Source: Clostridia bacterium (GTDB lineage Bacteria; Bacillota_A; Clostridia; Lachnospirales; Lachnospiraceae). Taken from it: a stretch of DNA of 32,306 bases. Positions 1 to 7,928 of the stretch are shown one piece after another. The stretch is from assembly GCA_012515365.1 (NCBI GenBank), contig JAAYYM010000671.1:1-32306 (forward strand). The letters are read 5' to 3'. The stretch's first letter is position 1. The number at the start of each line of letters is the position of its first letter. The translations under genes and the position numbers were made by a program. The notes beneath the pieces were generated by a model. It was not told where the DNA came from. It ran no database searches and saw nothing but the letters and a program-made list of their open reading frames with translations.

Positions 1-1049
1 AGACGGCACGTGTTGTTCAGGCTGCAAGAGGCGACGGTATCATGGAATTTGGTCTGAGACGGGCGCAGGGGCCTGATGCAGGAATCTACGGTGCTCGTGC
101 TGCAATGATCGGTGGCTGCATCGGTACCAGCAATGTGTTAGCCGGACAGATGTTTGATGTTCCTGTAAAGGGAACACATGCACACAGCTGGATCATGAGT
201 TTTCCTGATGAGTACACTGCATTTAAGACTTACGCTGATCTCTATCCGTCAGCCTGCATATTGTTAGTCGATACTTATGATACAATCAAATCCGGTATTC
301 CTAATGCAATTCGTGTATTTACTGAGATGCGCGAAGCCGGAATTCCACTCACCTTTTATGGAATACGTCTGGATAGCGGTGATTTGGCCTATCTATCCAA
401 GAAAGTTCGTCGTATGCTGGATCAGGCAGGTTTTCCTGATGCAATTATTTCTGCATCAAATGACCTGGATGAATTCCTGATTGACAGTTTAAAAGCGCAG
501 GGTGCAACAATCACCTCCTGGGGTGTCGGAACCAATCTGATCACTTCCAAGGACTGGCCTGCTTTTGGCGGCGTCTATAAATTATCTGCCATTATGAATA
601 AAAATGGGGAATTCGAACCAAAAATCAAGCTGTCCGAAAACTCTGAAAAAATTACAAATCCAGGTAATAAAACCATTTATCGAATCTATGAAAAAGACAC
701 CCATAAAATAAAAGCTGATCTGATCTGCCTGGTAGGCGAAACTGTCAATGTACATGAACCACTCCTACTGTTCGATCCTGCCGAGCCATGGAAAAAGACA
801 AAGCTTCTCCCTGATACTTATACCATCCGCGAATTACTGATACCGGTATTCAAATCCGGTGAATGCGTTTACCAGTCTCCAAAGGTTATGGACATTCGCT
901 CTTATTGCGCAGATGAACTGGATACACTTTGGGAAGAGACTCGTCGTCTGATCAATCCGCACAAAGTTTATGTCGATCTGTCGAAAAAACTTTACGATAC
1001 AAAGATCAAACTTCTTGACCAGATGAGCGCTGAAGAAACAGAATCATAA
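1..1049 (+). CDS. pncB: Nicotinate phosphoribosyltransferase, C-terminal part (5' end outside window)
   Basis: The enzyme joins nicotinate to PRPP to give nicotinate mononucleotide in the cytoplasmic NAD salvage pathway. The frame is open from the first bases of the window, so the N-terminus is missing; the ATG at 42 is internal. Family signatures visible are EFGLRRAQGPDAG near the start of the visible part and KGTHAHSWIMSF, which carries the histidine region phosphorylated in this family; a later RLDSGDLAYLSKK segment fits the PRPP-binding core. The protein ends normally at 1047-1049 and is followed by a strong hairpin. It is the only large plus-strand gene in the left half and looks like ordinary chromosome flanking the accessory element. 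Identity is confident; exact substrate rests on family knowledge. Confidence 0.93.
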   Translation, partial: TARVVQAARGDGIMEFGLRRAQGPDAGIYGARAAMIGGCIGTSNVLAGQMFDVPVKGTHAHSWIMSFPDEYTAFKTYADLYPSACILLVDTYDTIKSGIPNAIRVFTEMREAGIPLTFYGIRLDSGDLAYLSKKVRRMLDQAGFPDAIISASNDLDEFLIDSLKAQGATITSWGVGTNLITSKDWPAFGGVYKLSAIMNKNGEFEPKIKLSENSEKITNPGNKTIYRIYEKDTHKIKADLICLVGETVNVHEPLLLFDPAEPWKKTKLLPDTYTIRELLIPVFKSGECVYQSPKVMDIRSYCADELDTLWEETRRLINPHKVYVDLSKKLYDTKIKLLDQMSAEETES

Positions 1050-1053
1050 AAAA

Positions 1054-1082
1054 GGGGGATGGGATAAAACCCATCCCTTTCT
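1054..1082. terminator. Bidirectional terminator between pncB and spoVT
   Basis: GGGATGGG at 1056-1063 pairs with CCCATCCC at 1070-1077 around a six-base loop. The stem is bordered by A-rich sequence on the left and TTTCT on the right, so it can end transcription from both convergent genes. It lies 5 bases after the pncB stop and just before the spoVT stop. Confidence 0.8.
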
Positions 1083-1084
1083 CA

Positions 1085-1627
1085 TTATTCCATTTGTCTT
1101 CCTAAAAAACCTGCGGCAGCCAGTGTCAGTGCCAATTCAACATCTCCCATTCTTTTTTTATTGTCATGCGATGCAATCATAACCGCTCCTATGACATCCC
1201 CCTGAGAGATGATCGGGTTCATAATCAATTCTTCGATCTCTTCGCCTCCGCTTCCACTGATTTTGACAAAATCTCTATCATTTCTTGATGCCATAATAGA
1301 TTCTCTTTGCATCATTTTATCTTCAAGCTCTCTGCTAAGTGGTTTTTCGAGCAATTCCTTATGCCCACCTGCAGTTGCGATAAACTGATCCCTGTCTGCG
1401 ATCAACACAGTTTTTCCGGAAACCTGCGCTATGCTTTCTGCATATTGCTTAACAAACGGTGTCATTTCCCCGATCGGTGAATATTTTTTTAAGATAATTT
1501 CACCCTCACGGTCTGTAAAAATCTCAAGCGGCGTTCCTTCCGCGATCCGCAAAGTCCGACGAATTTCTTTGGGAATCACGATCCTTCCCAGATCATCTAT
1601 TCTTCTTACGATTCCGGCTCGTGTCAA
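1085..1627 (-). CDS. spoVT: Stage V sporulation regulator SpoVT, altered start
   Basis: SpoVT is a forespore transcription factor that tunes sigma-G genes. The 180-residue protein has the N-terminal AbrB-type swapped-hairpin DNA-binding domain (about residues 5-50, with GIVRRIDDLGRIVIPKEIRR) and a C-terminal GAF-like domain (about 55-178), the normal length for the family. The start is odd. Family members usually begin MKATGIVRR with a good ribosome binding site; here the only usable start in frame is TTG at 1627 giving MTRAGIVRR, with no clear Shine-Dalgarno sequence upstream and an in-frame TGA six codons before it. The sequence matches the family from the glycine codon onward. I infer that the recombinase-bearing element joins the chromosome within the first codons, which would separate spoVT from its native promoter and start. 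Family identity is confident; the disruption is inference. Confidence 0.9.
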   Translation of the reverse strand: MTRAGIVRRIDDLGRIVIPKEIRRTLRIAEGTPLEIFTDREGEIILKKYSPIGEMTPFVKQYAESIAQVSGKTVLIADRDQFIATAGGHKELLEKPLSRELEDKMMQRESIMASRNDRDFVKISGSGGEEIEELIMNPIISQGDVIGAVMIASHDNKKRMGDVELALTLAAAGFLGRQME

Positions 1628-1707
1628 GAACTTTTTGCTAATTTCTCAAACTTTTTTTCGCATCCAAATCTCGCTGAAAGTATATTACTTTGTTGTAGCT
1701 CGTGTCA
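1617..1707. repeat. 10-bp direct repeat at the element/spoVT junction (candidate attachment core)
   Basis: GCTCGTGTCA occurs at 1617-1626, covering the first codons of spoVT, and again at 1698-1707. The copies are 81 bp apart in the same orientation, and the bases on either side differ. The position between the last serine recombinase and spoVT is where an attachment site would be expected. A second short repeat, GTAATGTCA, occurs at 1710-1718 and 1755-1763, and CATAAC/GTTATG near 1735-1754 forms a small palindrome. Confidence 0.35.
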
Positions 1708-1708
1708 G
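1679..1708 (-). promoter_or_regulatory. Possible outward promoter toward spoVT
   Basis: On the minus strand CTGACA (1703-1708) is followed 18 bases later by TATACT (1679-1684), a plausible sigma-A promoter about 50 bases ahead of the spoVT TTG. It lies in what appears to be element DNA, so it could drive spoVT from inside the element. The -35 overlaps one copy of a 10-bp repeat. Confidence 0.35.
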
Positions 1709-1760
1709 TGTAATGTCAAATCTGCATTTCCGACATAACCACCCTTGAGTTATGGTAATG

Positions 1761-3332
1761 TCAGTTGTTTTTCCAAACAATGCTCATCTTCATACCCGGA
1801 TACATGTAAATCTTCTCAATCAACCCTTCCACAAGTTCCACGGTAATCTTATCTAAATTACCATAAGTAGCAATATCTCTTTCTTTTTTCTGAGCTTGGT
1901 TAAGCGATCTTCTAAGTTCAAGAATCTCTTTCTCTGTTTCGTGAATGGATTCAAGCAAAGACTTTCTGTTTACTTCCAACAATGTCTTCTGCTCCATAAA
2001 CTCAACCATAGTAATCTTATCACGATGCTTCAGAACCAGAAGTTCCTGCAATTCATCATCACAAGCATCCAAATCTGCCTTTGCCTTAGCAATGTCATCA
2101 CTACAAGAAGAAATCCTGTCTGTAATCTCCATCATTTCCTGACCAGTCAACAAATCAACCGATAATACTTCTTTGATATGTTTCTTAATCTGATAAAGAA
2201 CCACTTCCTCTATCTCTTCCATAGTAAAATCTTCACGGAAGCAATCGTATTCATCTGTATAATTTCGTGTATTACAGAATACAGGGCTGTTATGTTCAGC
2301 AATATTAACCATAGCTAATGCCCTTTGGCAAGCTCCACAATACAGCATACCCAACAATGGATACTTCTCTTTGTTCTTGCTTCGCTTTCCCCTGCTCTGC
2401 ATCTTGGCATTATTACTATAACGCTCCTGCACTTTATAAAAATCACTTTCACAGATTATAGCTTCATGATTATTGTAAATTCGCTCCCACTCTGATGATG
2501 GAAGCAACTCCTTCTTCTTACCTCCCACAGCACGCTGGCGATATTTATTATATGTCATGGTGCCGATATAGGCTTCATTAGTAAGAATAGAATGTACGCT
2601 TCTTCCATACCAGAATGCTTTACCACCAACAGGCTCCCGATTCAGACAACGCTTCATCTTTTCAAACTCTCTTGGTGTCGGTACGCAATCTTCATTCAGC
2701 TTTTTTGCAATCTTATTAATATTCATACCGCTAATCGCCATATCAAATATACGGCGTACCACTTCAGCCTCTCTCGGTTCTATCACAAGCTTATGCTTAT
2801 TCTCCTTAGATTTACTATAGCCAAAAGGAGTGCTGCCTGCAATGAACTTTCCCTGAGACTTCTTGGCAGTGAGCTGTTGAATAATTTTGTCCGAAGTATC
2901 CTTACAGTAATAATCAGCCAAGATACTTTTGAACTTCATTCGCATCTCTAAAGGTTTTCCAATATAGTCATTACTGTCAAAGTCATCACCTATAGAAATA
3001 AATCTAACATCTAACGCAGGAAAAATTCTCTCAAGATACCTCTGTATATCAATAAAATCTCTCGAAAATCTCGTAAGGTCTTTAACAACAACGCAATAAA
3101 CTTTATTCTCTTTAACCAAACGAAGTATTTCCTGCATACCAGGACGGTCAAGATTCGTACCAGAATAACCATCATCCGAAAAATCTTTCATCTCAAAGGC
3201 AGATAATTCAGCGTCTTTTCTCACAAAATCGCTTATAATCATCCTTTGGTACATGATACTGCCGCTTTCATCGCTATCAGGATCATCCTTGGATAGACGC
3301 TCATAGCTAATCAAATACTTATCCAGCAGCAT
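1761..3332 (-). CDS. Large serine recombinase (third of three)
   Basis: This is a site-specific recombinase of the large serine family, which cuts and rejoins attachment sites through a phosphoserine link. From the start at 3332 (523 residues) the N-terminal catalytic domain shows YERLS with the nucleophile at about Ser14, then DDGYSGTNLDRP and VVVKDLTRFSRD, all typical. The 'recombinase' DNA-binding domain follows (FGYSKSKENK onward), then a zinc ribbon (CGAC ... C ... C around the middle) and a long charged coiled coil. I chose ATG 3332 because AAAGGAGGTGA lies just upstream; a GTG at 3341 is in frame but sits in that site. It overlaps the preceding recombinase gene by 14 bases, so the two are translationally coupled. 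Catalytic residues look intact. It is nearest spoVT and so nearest the likely integration junction. Confidence 0.92.
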   Translation of the reverse strand: MLLDKYLISYERLSKDDPDSDESGSIMYQRMIISDFVRKDAELSAFEMKDFSDDGYSGTNLDRPGMQEILRLVKENKVYCVVVKDLTRFSRDFIDIQRYLERIFPALDVRFISIGDDFDSNDYIGKPLEMRMKFKSILADYYCKDTSDKIIQQLTAKKSQGKFIAGSTPFGYSKSKENKHKLVIEPREAEVVRRIFDMAISGMNINKIAKKLNEDCVPTPREFEKMKRCLNREPVGGKAFWYGRSVHSILTNEAYIGTMTYNKYRQRAVGGKKKELLPSSEWERIYNNHEAIICESDFYKVQERYSNNAKMQSRGKRSKNKEKYPLLGMLYCGACQRALAMVNIAEHNSPVFCNTRNYTDEYDCFREDFTMEEIEEVVLYQIKKHIKEVLSVDLLTGQEMMEITDRISSCSDDIAKAKADLDACDDELQELLVLKHRDKITMVEFMEQKTLLEVNRKSLLESIHETEKEILELRRSLNQAQKKERDIATYGNLDKITVELVEGLIEKIYMYPGMKMSIVWKNN

Positions 3333-5019
3333 AAGCGTCACCTCCTTTAATTTTCAGATTGATAACAACTCTCTCGTCCTCATACAAATAAATAGAATCA
3401 ACAATCTCATTCACAAGTACTTTATCCAGTTTTCTGGTCGTATTTGCTTTGAGCAAGCTTCGTAAAAACTTATTTTGCCTTTCCATATCTCTATTAAAAT
3501 GCATAAGTTTCTTATCTAAATCGGCAATTTCATCACCATAAAAATTCACTCTTTCCTGTGCTTCGTGACGTACTTCATTATATTCCACCATGGTCTTTCG
3601 TCCACGCTTCATATCAAAATACGCCTCTTGAATTAAATCTTCTTGAGCATTTTTCTTTTTCAAAAGCTCTTTCTGCTTATCCTCAATGTCACGAATAATC
3701 TTCTGAGCAGCTTTATTGTTTGCCTGAGTAAGGTCCTTTCCCCGAATGCCATACGCTTTCAAGGTTTCCCTTATCACACACTGAAAAATCTCAATCAGCT
3801 TGTCTTCTGCCATAGACTTATAAACACACTGCCTATGGTCTTTTATATAAGCACCTCTGCAATAATACCGATAACGTCTGGTATCCTGAATACGCCCCTG
3901 ATAGTACATTGCACCTAAGCGTTTTCCGCAATCACCACAATACATAACATCAGAAAAGACATTCTCATATATTGCATTCTTACGTTCACGCTTTGTCTTC
4001 TTTCCGGCATTAGAGATATGAACATTCAGTTCGTCATTCACTCTCTGACTTGCCTTAAGGAAATCTTCTTTACTTACCAAACCTTCATGCGTATTCTGAA
4101 CAACAACCCATTCATCCTCAGCCATTGTTCTACGTTCTTTCTGACCTTCATACAAACGACACTGATACTTGCCTTGTGCCATATCTCCTGCATAGGCAAC
4201 ATTCCTTAAAATGTCCTGTACGCTACCTCTTCTCCAACGATAAATCGGTTCGCCATCATCTGCATAGGTCTTCCCGGTATCCAACCACTCTTTTGGTCTA
4301 TTCACACGTTTGTCGTACAAATAATCCAAAATATCATTTATGGTTGCCCCATCAAGGTACATAGAAAAAATATTCTGCACTTCTGTCGCTGCATCAGCTG
4401 AAGGGAACAAGGTTCTTACTCCATTTACCCAGGCAGCGTAATACCCATAAGGGCATTTACTACCTATAAAAGAGCCTCTTCTTTGGCTAAGTGCTTTAAC
4501 ATCCGTTACTTTTTCAGAACTCTCCAATGCATACATCTCATTGATTAAGTTCTTCAATCGAACTTCAAATCGTCTGCTTGCCGCATCATTTGCCATGGAA
4601 TCGTATTGATCTGAAATGGCTATAAAACGAACCTCCAGAAACGGAAGAACATTTTCTATATAATTACATCCATCCAAGAAGTCTCGTCCGAATCTCGAAA
4701 AATCTTTGACGATGATACAGTTTATCCTTTTGGACCTTGCATCACTAATCAGGTCTTCAAACCCTTTTCTATCAAAGTCTGTTCCGGTTAATCCTTTATC
4801 TTCGTAAAAATCTGCAAGCTTCAAAATAAACTTTCTATCCGGATTTTCATTGTGTCTATTCACATAAGCTTCAATGACCTGCTTCTGATTTTCAATAGAT
4901 TCTGTCTTTTTATCATTCTTATCAACTGATAATCTGACATATCCACCAGCAACATATACAGGAATTGAATTATCCACAACCTGAACCGGTGCTTCAAATC
5001 GCCTTGCTTTTTTAGCCAT
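3319..5019 (-). CDS. Large serine recombinase (second of three)
   Basis: The 566-residue protein has the same architecture as its neighbours: catalytic domain with YVRLS (nucleophile about Ser31), ENQKQVIEAYV, DKGLTGTDFDRKGFEDL and IVKDFSRFGRD; then a recombinase domain (CPYGYYAAW onward), a zinc ribbon with CGDCG and a distal C...C pair, and a C-terminal coiled coil rich in Lys and Glu. The start at 5019 directly follows the TAA of the upstream recombinase, with GGGAGGTGG inside the end of that gene, so translation is coupled. It is clearly diverged from both neighbours, so this is not a recent duplication. The active site appears complete. Elements carrying several serine recombinases are known in Firmicutes; which of the three acts on which site cannot be told from sequence. 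Confidence 0.92.
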   Translation of the reverse strand: MAKKARRFEAPVQVVDNSIPVYVAGGYVRLSVDKNDKKTESIENQKQVIEAYVNRHNENPDRKFILKLADFYEDKGLTGTDFDRKGFEDLISDARSKRINCIIVKDFSRFGRDFLDGCNYIENVLPFLEVRFIAISDQYDSMANDAASRRFEVRLKNLINEMYALESSEKVTDVKALSQRRGSFIGSKCPYGYYAAWVNGVRTLFPSADAATEVQNIFSMYLDGATINDILDYLYDKRVNRPKEWLDTGKTYADDGEPIYRWRRGSVQDILRNVAYAGDMAQGKYQCRLYEGQKERRTMAEDEWVVVQNTHEGLVSKEDFLKASQRVNDELNVHISNAGKKTKRERKNAIYENVFSDVMYCGDCGKRLGAMYYQGRIQDTRRYRYYCRGAYIKDHRQCVYKSMAEDKLIEIFQCVIRETLKAYGIRGKDLTQANNKAAQKIIRDIEDKQKELLKKKNAQEDLIQEAYFDMKRGRKTMVEYNEVRHEAQERVNFYGDEIADLDKKLMHFNRDMERQNKFLRSLLKANTTRKLDKVLVNEIVDSIYLYEDERVVINLKIKGGDAYAAG

Positions 5020-6705
5020 TTAAACCACCTCCCAAGCTTCACATCTGTTTTTGAATTCTACTTCCTCATAACATTTCTTCATAGACTCCAGTGCAGGAAT
5101 TTCATTCCTAAACTTAAAATCTATCTGCAAACGCACTTCACTGTCTTCAAAAACCCAGATGCTCTCCACAAACTTAAGAAGCGTTCTTCTATCAAGCTCT
5201 TTAATCTTCATGGTACGTTTAAGCTCTTCCAGCTTAGTTCCGGCAGCAACTCCGTCTTTCAAAAGACCTTTTACAATCTTTTCATTTTCCTCGATTGCAG
5301 AAGTAATAGATGCCAGTTTCTTTTGATAAGACTTTGTGTATTTCTCATATTGCTCCTGAGTAATAATTCCTGCCGCTAAATCTGATTGAAATCCATTCAA
5401 ATCTCCCAACATAAGATTATACTCTTCTCTAAGCTTAGCCATATTCGTATCATAATCATTAATGTGGTCAAAAGATAACTGATATCTTCTTACCTTATCT
5501 ATAAGCTTTGAGTAATCAATACAGCCACTTAAGTACACCTTTAATGCCTGCAACACTATCTCACAAAGCTTATCCTCTTCTATGGAATGGCGGCTGCATC
5601 CTTTCCCTGTATTCTTCGTCTTACAAATATAAACACGCTTATCACCGTCTTTATTCTTGTATGTTCTGCGAATCATCGGTGTGCCACAATCTCCACACAT
5701 CAAAACACCATTGAAAATACTAACATCACCACCATCTTTCCATCTACCCTCGAACTTAAGCAATCGCTGTACTGTCGAAAAATCACTTTTGGAAATAATA
5801 GCTTCATGAGTATTCTCTACTCGAACAAGAAAGTCTGTGCCATCTTCGTTCTTCTTTCTCTTAGAAGACTTAAATCCCACTGTCGCAGTCTTTCCTTGAA
5901 CCAAGGTTCCTGTATAAACCTCATTCATCAAAATTCTGCGAACTGCCTGTGCAGACCACAGTGGAGTATCTCCTACTGCAAATCCTGTATGATATTGTTC
6001 TCCCTTGTCCAGCTTATATGCCATCGGAGAAAGAACACCTCTACCATTCAGCATTTTTGCAATACCTTCCATACTCATACCGCAGATTTTAGAATCGTAA
6101 ATTTCTCTGACAATTCCTGCCGGGTACTCATCAATCTCAAGGATATTGTTGTCCGCATCGTTCTTCTTATATCCATAAGCAGCAAAACTACCGATAAATG
6201 CTCCGGACTTCATTTTTAATTCCTGACTCATTCTAACGGATTGAGAAGTTTTCACTAACTGGTCCTCATTCACCATATTTTTTACAGGTAAAACAAGGTT
6301 CTTCTCAATAGAAGTTGCTGTCAAACTATCAAAACCATCCCCCAGCGCAACAAATCGAATTTTCTTTCTCGGAAAAATTCGTTTCTGATACTCTGTTGAT
6401 TCCATAGAATCACGCGAAAAGCGGGAGAGGTCTTTCACTATTACACAGTTGACCTTTCCCGCTTCAATATCTTCCATCATTCTCTGAAATTCAGGACGTT
6501 CAAAATCTTTGCCGGAAAAGCCATCATCAACATACATGTCAAATAACATCAAATCTGGTTGACTCTTGATATAATTTCTCAGAATCTCCCTTTGGTTACT
6601 GACAGAATTACTCTCTGACTTCAAAATACCATCAATGTCCAAATCGTCTTTTGACAGACGAATATAGGCTGCGGTATCGTATACCAAGTTAATATTCTTA
6701 TTCAT
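5020..6705 (-). CDS. Large serine recombinase (first of three)
   Basis: The 561-residue protein opens the recombinase operon. It shows YIRLS (nucleophile about Ser18), SVSNQREILRNYI, DDGFSGKDFERP and IVKDLSRFSRD in the catalytic domain, followed by the recombinase domain (AYGYKKNDADNN onward), a zinc ribbon (CGDCG, later CKTKNTGKGC) and a coiled coil. The start at 6705 is supported by AAGGAGA ten bases upstream. Its TAA is immediately followed by the ATG of the next recombinase. The operon lies last in a minus-strand series of element genes. Function as integrase or excisionase of the element is inferred from family and position. Confidence 0.92.
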   Translation of the reverse strand: MNKNINLVYDTAAYIRLSKDDLDIDGILKSESNSVSNQREILRNYIKSQPDLMLFDMYVDDGFSGKDFERPEFQRMMEDIEAGKVNCVIVKDLSRFSRDSMESTEYQKRIFPRKKIRFVALGDGFDSLTATSIEKNLVLPVKNMVNEDQLVKTSQSVRMSQELKMKSGAFIGSFAAYGYKKNDADNNILEIDEYPAGIVREIYDSKICGMSMEGIAKMLNGRGVLSPMAYKLDKGEQYHTGFAVGDTPLWSAQAVRRILMNEVYTGTLVQGKTATVGFKSSKRKKNEDGTDFLVRVENTHEAIISKSDFSTVQRLLKFEGRWKDGGDVSIFNGVLMCGDCGTPMIRRTYKNKDGDKRVYICKTKNTGKGCSRHSIEEDKLCEIVLQALKVYLSGCIDYSKLIDKVRRYQLSFDHINDYDTNMAKLREEYNLMLGDLNGFQSDLAAGIITQEQYEKYTKSYQKKLASITSAIEENEKIVKGLLKDGVAAGTKLEELKRTMKIKELDRRTLLKFVESIWVFEDSEVRLQIDFKFRNEIPALESMKKCYEEVEFKNRCEAWEVV

Positions 6706-6775
6706 CTGCTAATTCTCCTTAACCTTTATTGGTCAGAAACGATGATGTTTCTCATCAAAAAAGCCAGGAGCCTCA

Positions 6776-6846
6776 GCTAATTGGTCCTATTGATTAGAAT
6801 TGAGGTCCTACGCTCAGTCCTAAACAAAGTTCCGGCTAATTGTCCT
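6776..6846. repeat. Four GTCCT repeats upstream of the recombinase operon
   Basis: GTCCT occurs at 6784-6788, 6805-6809, 6817-6821 and 6842-6846. Two copies are part of a longer repeat, GCTAATTG(G)TCCT, at 6776-6788 and 6835-6846. The array sits between the 90-residue gene and the first recombinase, so it may be an operator or recombinase-binding region. A small hairpin (GAAAC/GTTTC, near 6736-6750) lies between it and the recombinase start. Confidence 0.4.
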
Positions 6847-6915
6847 GACTTAAATTTATCATACGTTTCTCGATTTGTCCAATGATTCTTTTTGCCATTT
6901 TATGGAACTCAATCA

Positions 6916-7188
6916 TCAATAACTTACTCTTGTGTATGATTGAATGTACTCATCCATAATATCGTTTGTGCTCGTATCTCCAACAAAATTAAGCATAACC
7001 ACGGTATCACAAATATTCCATATGGAAGAACCTTCTGAATGATTTGTTATCTTTCTTAACTTATCATTCCTTCTTTCCTTAGGGCTAACATTCAAATCAT
7101 CCATGACCGGTAGAGATTCCTTATCGGCTTCCATCAGTTTCATACGCATTGTCTGCATTACCTCCAAGTCACTAAATGTCTGCTCCAT
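6916..7188 (-). CDS. Small hypothetical protein, 90 aa
   Basis: I do not recognise this protein. It is acidic in its N-terminal half and mixed elsewhere, with no signal peptide, membrane segment or cysteine motif. The start at 7188 has AAGGTGGGGA nearby upstream, which supports translation. It lies between the MazF-like toxin gene and the serine recombinases, in the same direction, with 210 bases before the first recombinase. By position it could be a recombination accessory factor, but nothing in its sequence shows this. Confidence 0.6.
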   Translation of the reverse strand: MEQTFSDLEVMQTMRMKLMEADKESLPVMDDLNVSPKERRNDKLRKITNHSEGSSIWNICDTVVMLNFVGDTSTNDIMDEYIQSYTRVSY

Positions 7189-7230
7189 ATAATCTTCCCC
7201 ACCTTTCCGATTTTTATTCCATTATCTGGT

Positions 7231-7257
7231 AAAGAAAAAACACCAGTTAACTGATGT
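7231..7257 (-). terminator. Terminator after the mazF-like gene
   Basis: On the minus strand ACATCAG (7251-7257) pairs with CTGGTGT (7240-7246) around TTAA, followed by TTTTTTC. A wider 11-bp stem (TTATCTGGTAA with TTATCAGATAA, about 7223-7276) can enclose or compete with it. Confidence 0.65.
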
Positions 7258-7277
7258 CCTTTCGTTATCAGATAACA

Positions 7278-7309
7278 GGGGATGCTAAAGCTTCTGCTCT
7301 AACATCCCC
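7278..7309 (-). other. Strong 14-bp hairpin directly after the mazF-like stop codon
   Basis: On the minus strand GGGGATG pairs with CATCCCC (outer arms 7303-7309 and 7278-7284), and the stem continues inward through TAGAGC/GCTTTA to an AGAA loop. There is no T-run, so it may protect or process the transcript rather than end it. A true terminator follows about 20 bases downstream. Confidence 0.55.
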
Positions 7310-7316
7310 CTTACTC

Positions 7317-7928
7317 TTACTTGTAACTTTTTACTATTGCATCTGCAGCGAACAGGATTTCATCAAACAAGGCATCATCTGTAATCACACCTATTTTTCT
7401 GATAATCATGCTTCGATCTACAGGTCTTGTCTGTTCTCCCATAGCCATTCCCGACTCACGAAGCCCTGCACACTTATCCCTATTTACAAATACATGATAT
7501 CCTGCATCTATCGACTTAAAATGTCTCGTCATAGGAACTACACGAAGTATCGGACTGTTTCCATGATAGGAGTCTGTACTGATGCAGATTGCTGGTCTCA
7601 CTCCGGCTGTAAGGCAACATGATTTATCATCACCAAAATCCACAAGATAAATGGCTCCTCTTTCCGGTGCCTCTACCATCATTGCCTTTTCGATATTCTC
7701 CGGCAAACTTCTTTCGTTCACTGTTCTCTCAGAGTGCTCTCGACATGGCGCCTTATGACTAACATCCGCAAAAGTTCTTCTCTCATTTCTATGAGAGTAA
7801 TGTCCATCATATGAACTCTGCTGTCTGCCTTCCTCTTCCTTATAATATGAAGTAGTGCCTCTTAACCCTAATCTGCTGTTTTCAGGATTTGTCTTGATAA
7901 CTATATTTCTTGGTTGTCCTATTCTCAT
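7317..7928 (-). CDS. MazF/PemK-family endoribonuclease toxin with long N-terminal extension
   Basis: MazF/PemK proteins cut mRNA at short sequences and are usually neutralised by a small antitoxin. Residues about 88-203 form the toxin fold: ERGAIYLVDFG, GVRPAICIS (Arg111), VVPMTR (Thr134) and GEQTRPVDRSMI, which match the conserved strands and the catalytic Arg and Thr of MazF. The first 85 residues are an unusual polar extension (SYYKEEEGRQQSS, HSHRNERR-like stretches) absent from typical 110-120 residue MazF proteins. The start at 7928 has TTGGAGGATTT upstream. No classical MazE- or ribbon-helix-helix-type antitoxin is adjacent; a 49-residue reading frame overlaps the start and is the best candidate partner. 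The toxin family call is confident; whether the N-terminal part acts as a built-in antitoxin or targeting domain is open. Confidence 0.85.
   Translation of the reverse strand: MRIGQPRNIVIKTNPENSRLGLRGTTSYYKEEEGRQQSSYDGHYSHRNERRTFADVSHKAPCREHSERTVNERSLPENIEKAMMVEAPERGAIYLVDFGDDKSCCLTAGVRPAICISTDSYHGNSPILRVVPMTRHFKSIDAGYHVFVNRDKCAGLRESGMAMGEQTRPVDRSMIIRKIGVITDDALFDEILFAADAIVKSYK

Noticed and set aside
1431..1748. Plus-strand open frame opposite the start of spoVT
   Set aside because: It is antisense to spoVT, has no ribosome binding site and no family features.
5587..6219. 210-codon plus-strand frame inside the first recombinase
   Set aside because: The composition is that of an antisense shadow (many Ser, Leu, Ile, His, Cys); the minus-strand recombinase is complete with all its motifs.
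7317..7928. Toxin-antitoxin pair with the 119-aa upstream gene as antitoxin
   Set aside because: The 119-aa protein has a resolvase-like pattern and no DNA-binding or intrinsically disordered antitoxin features.
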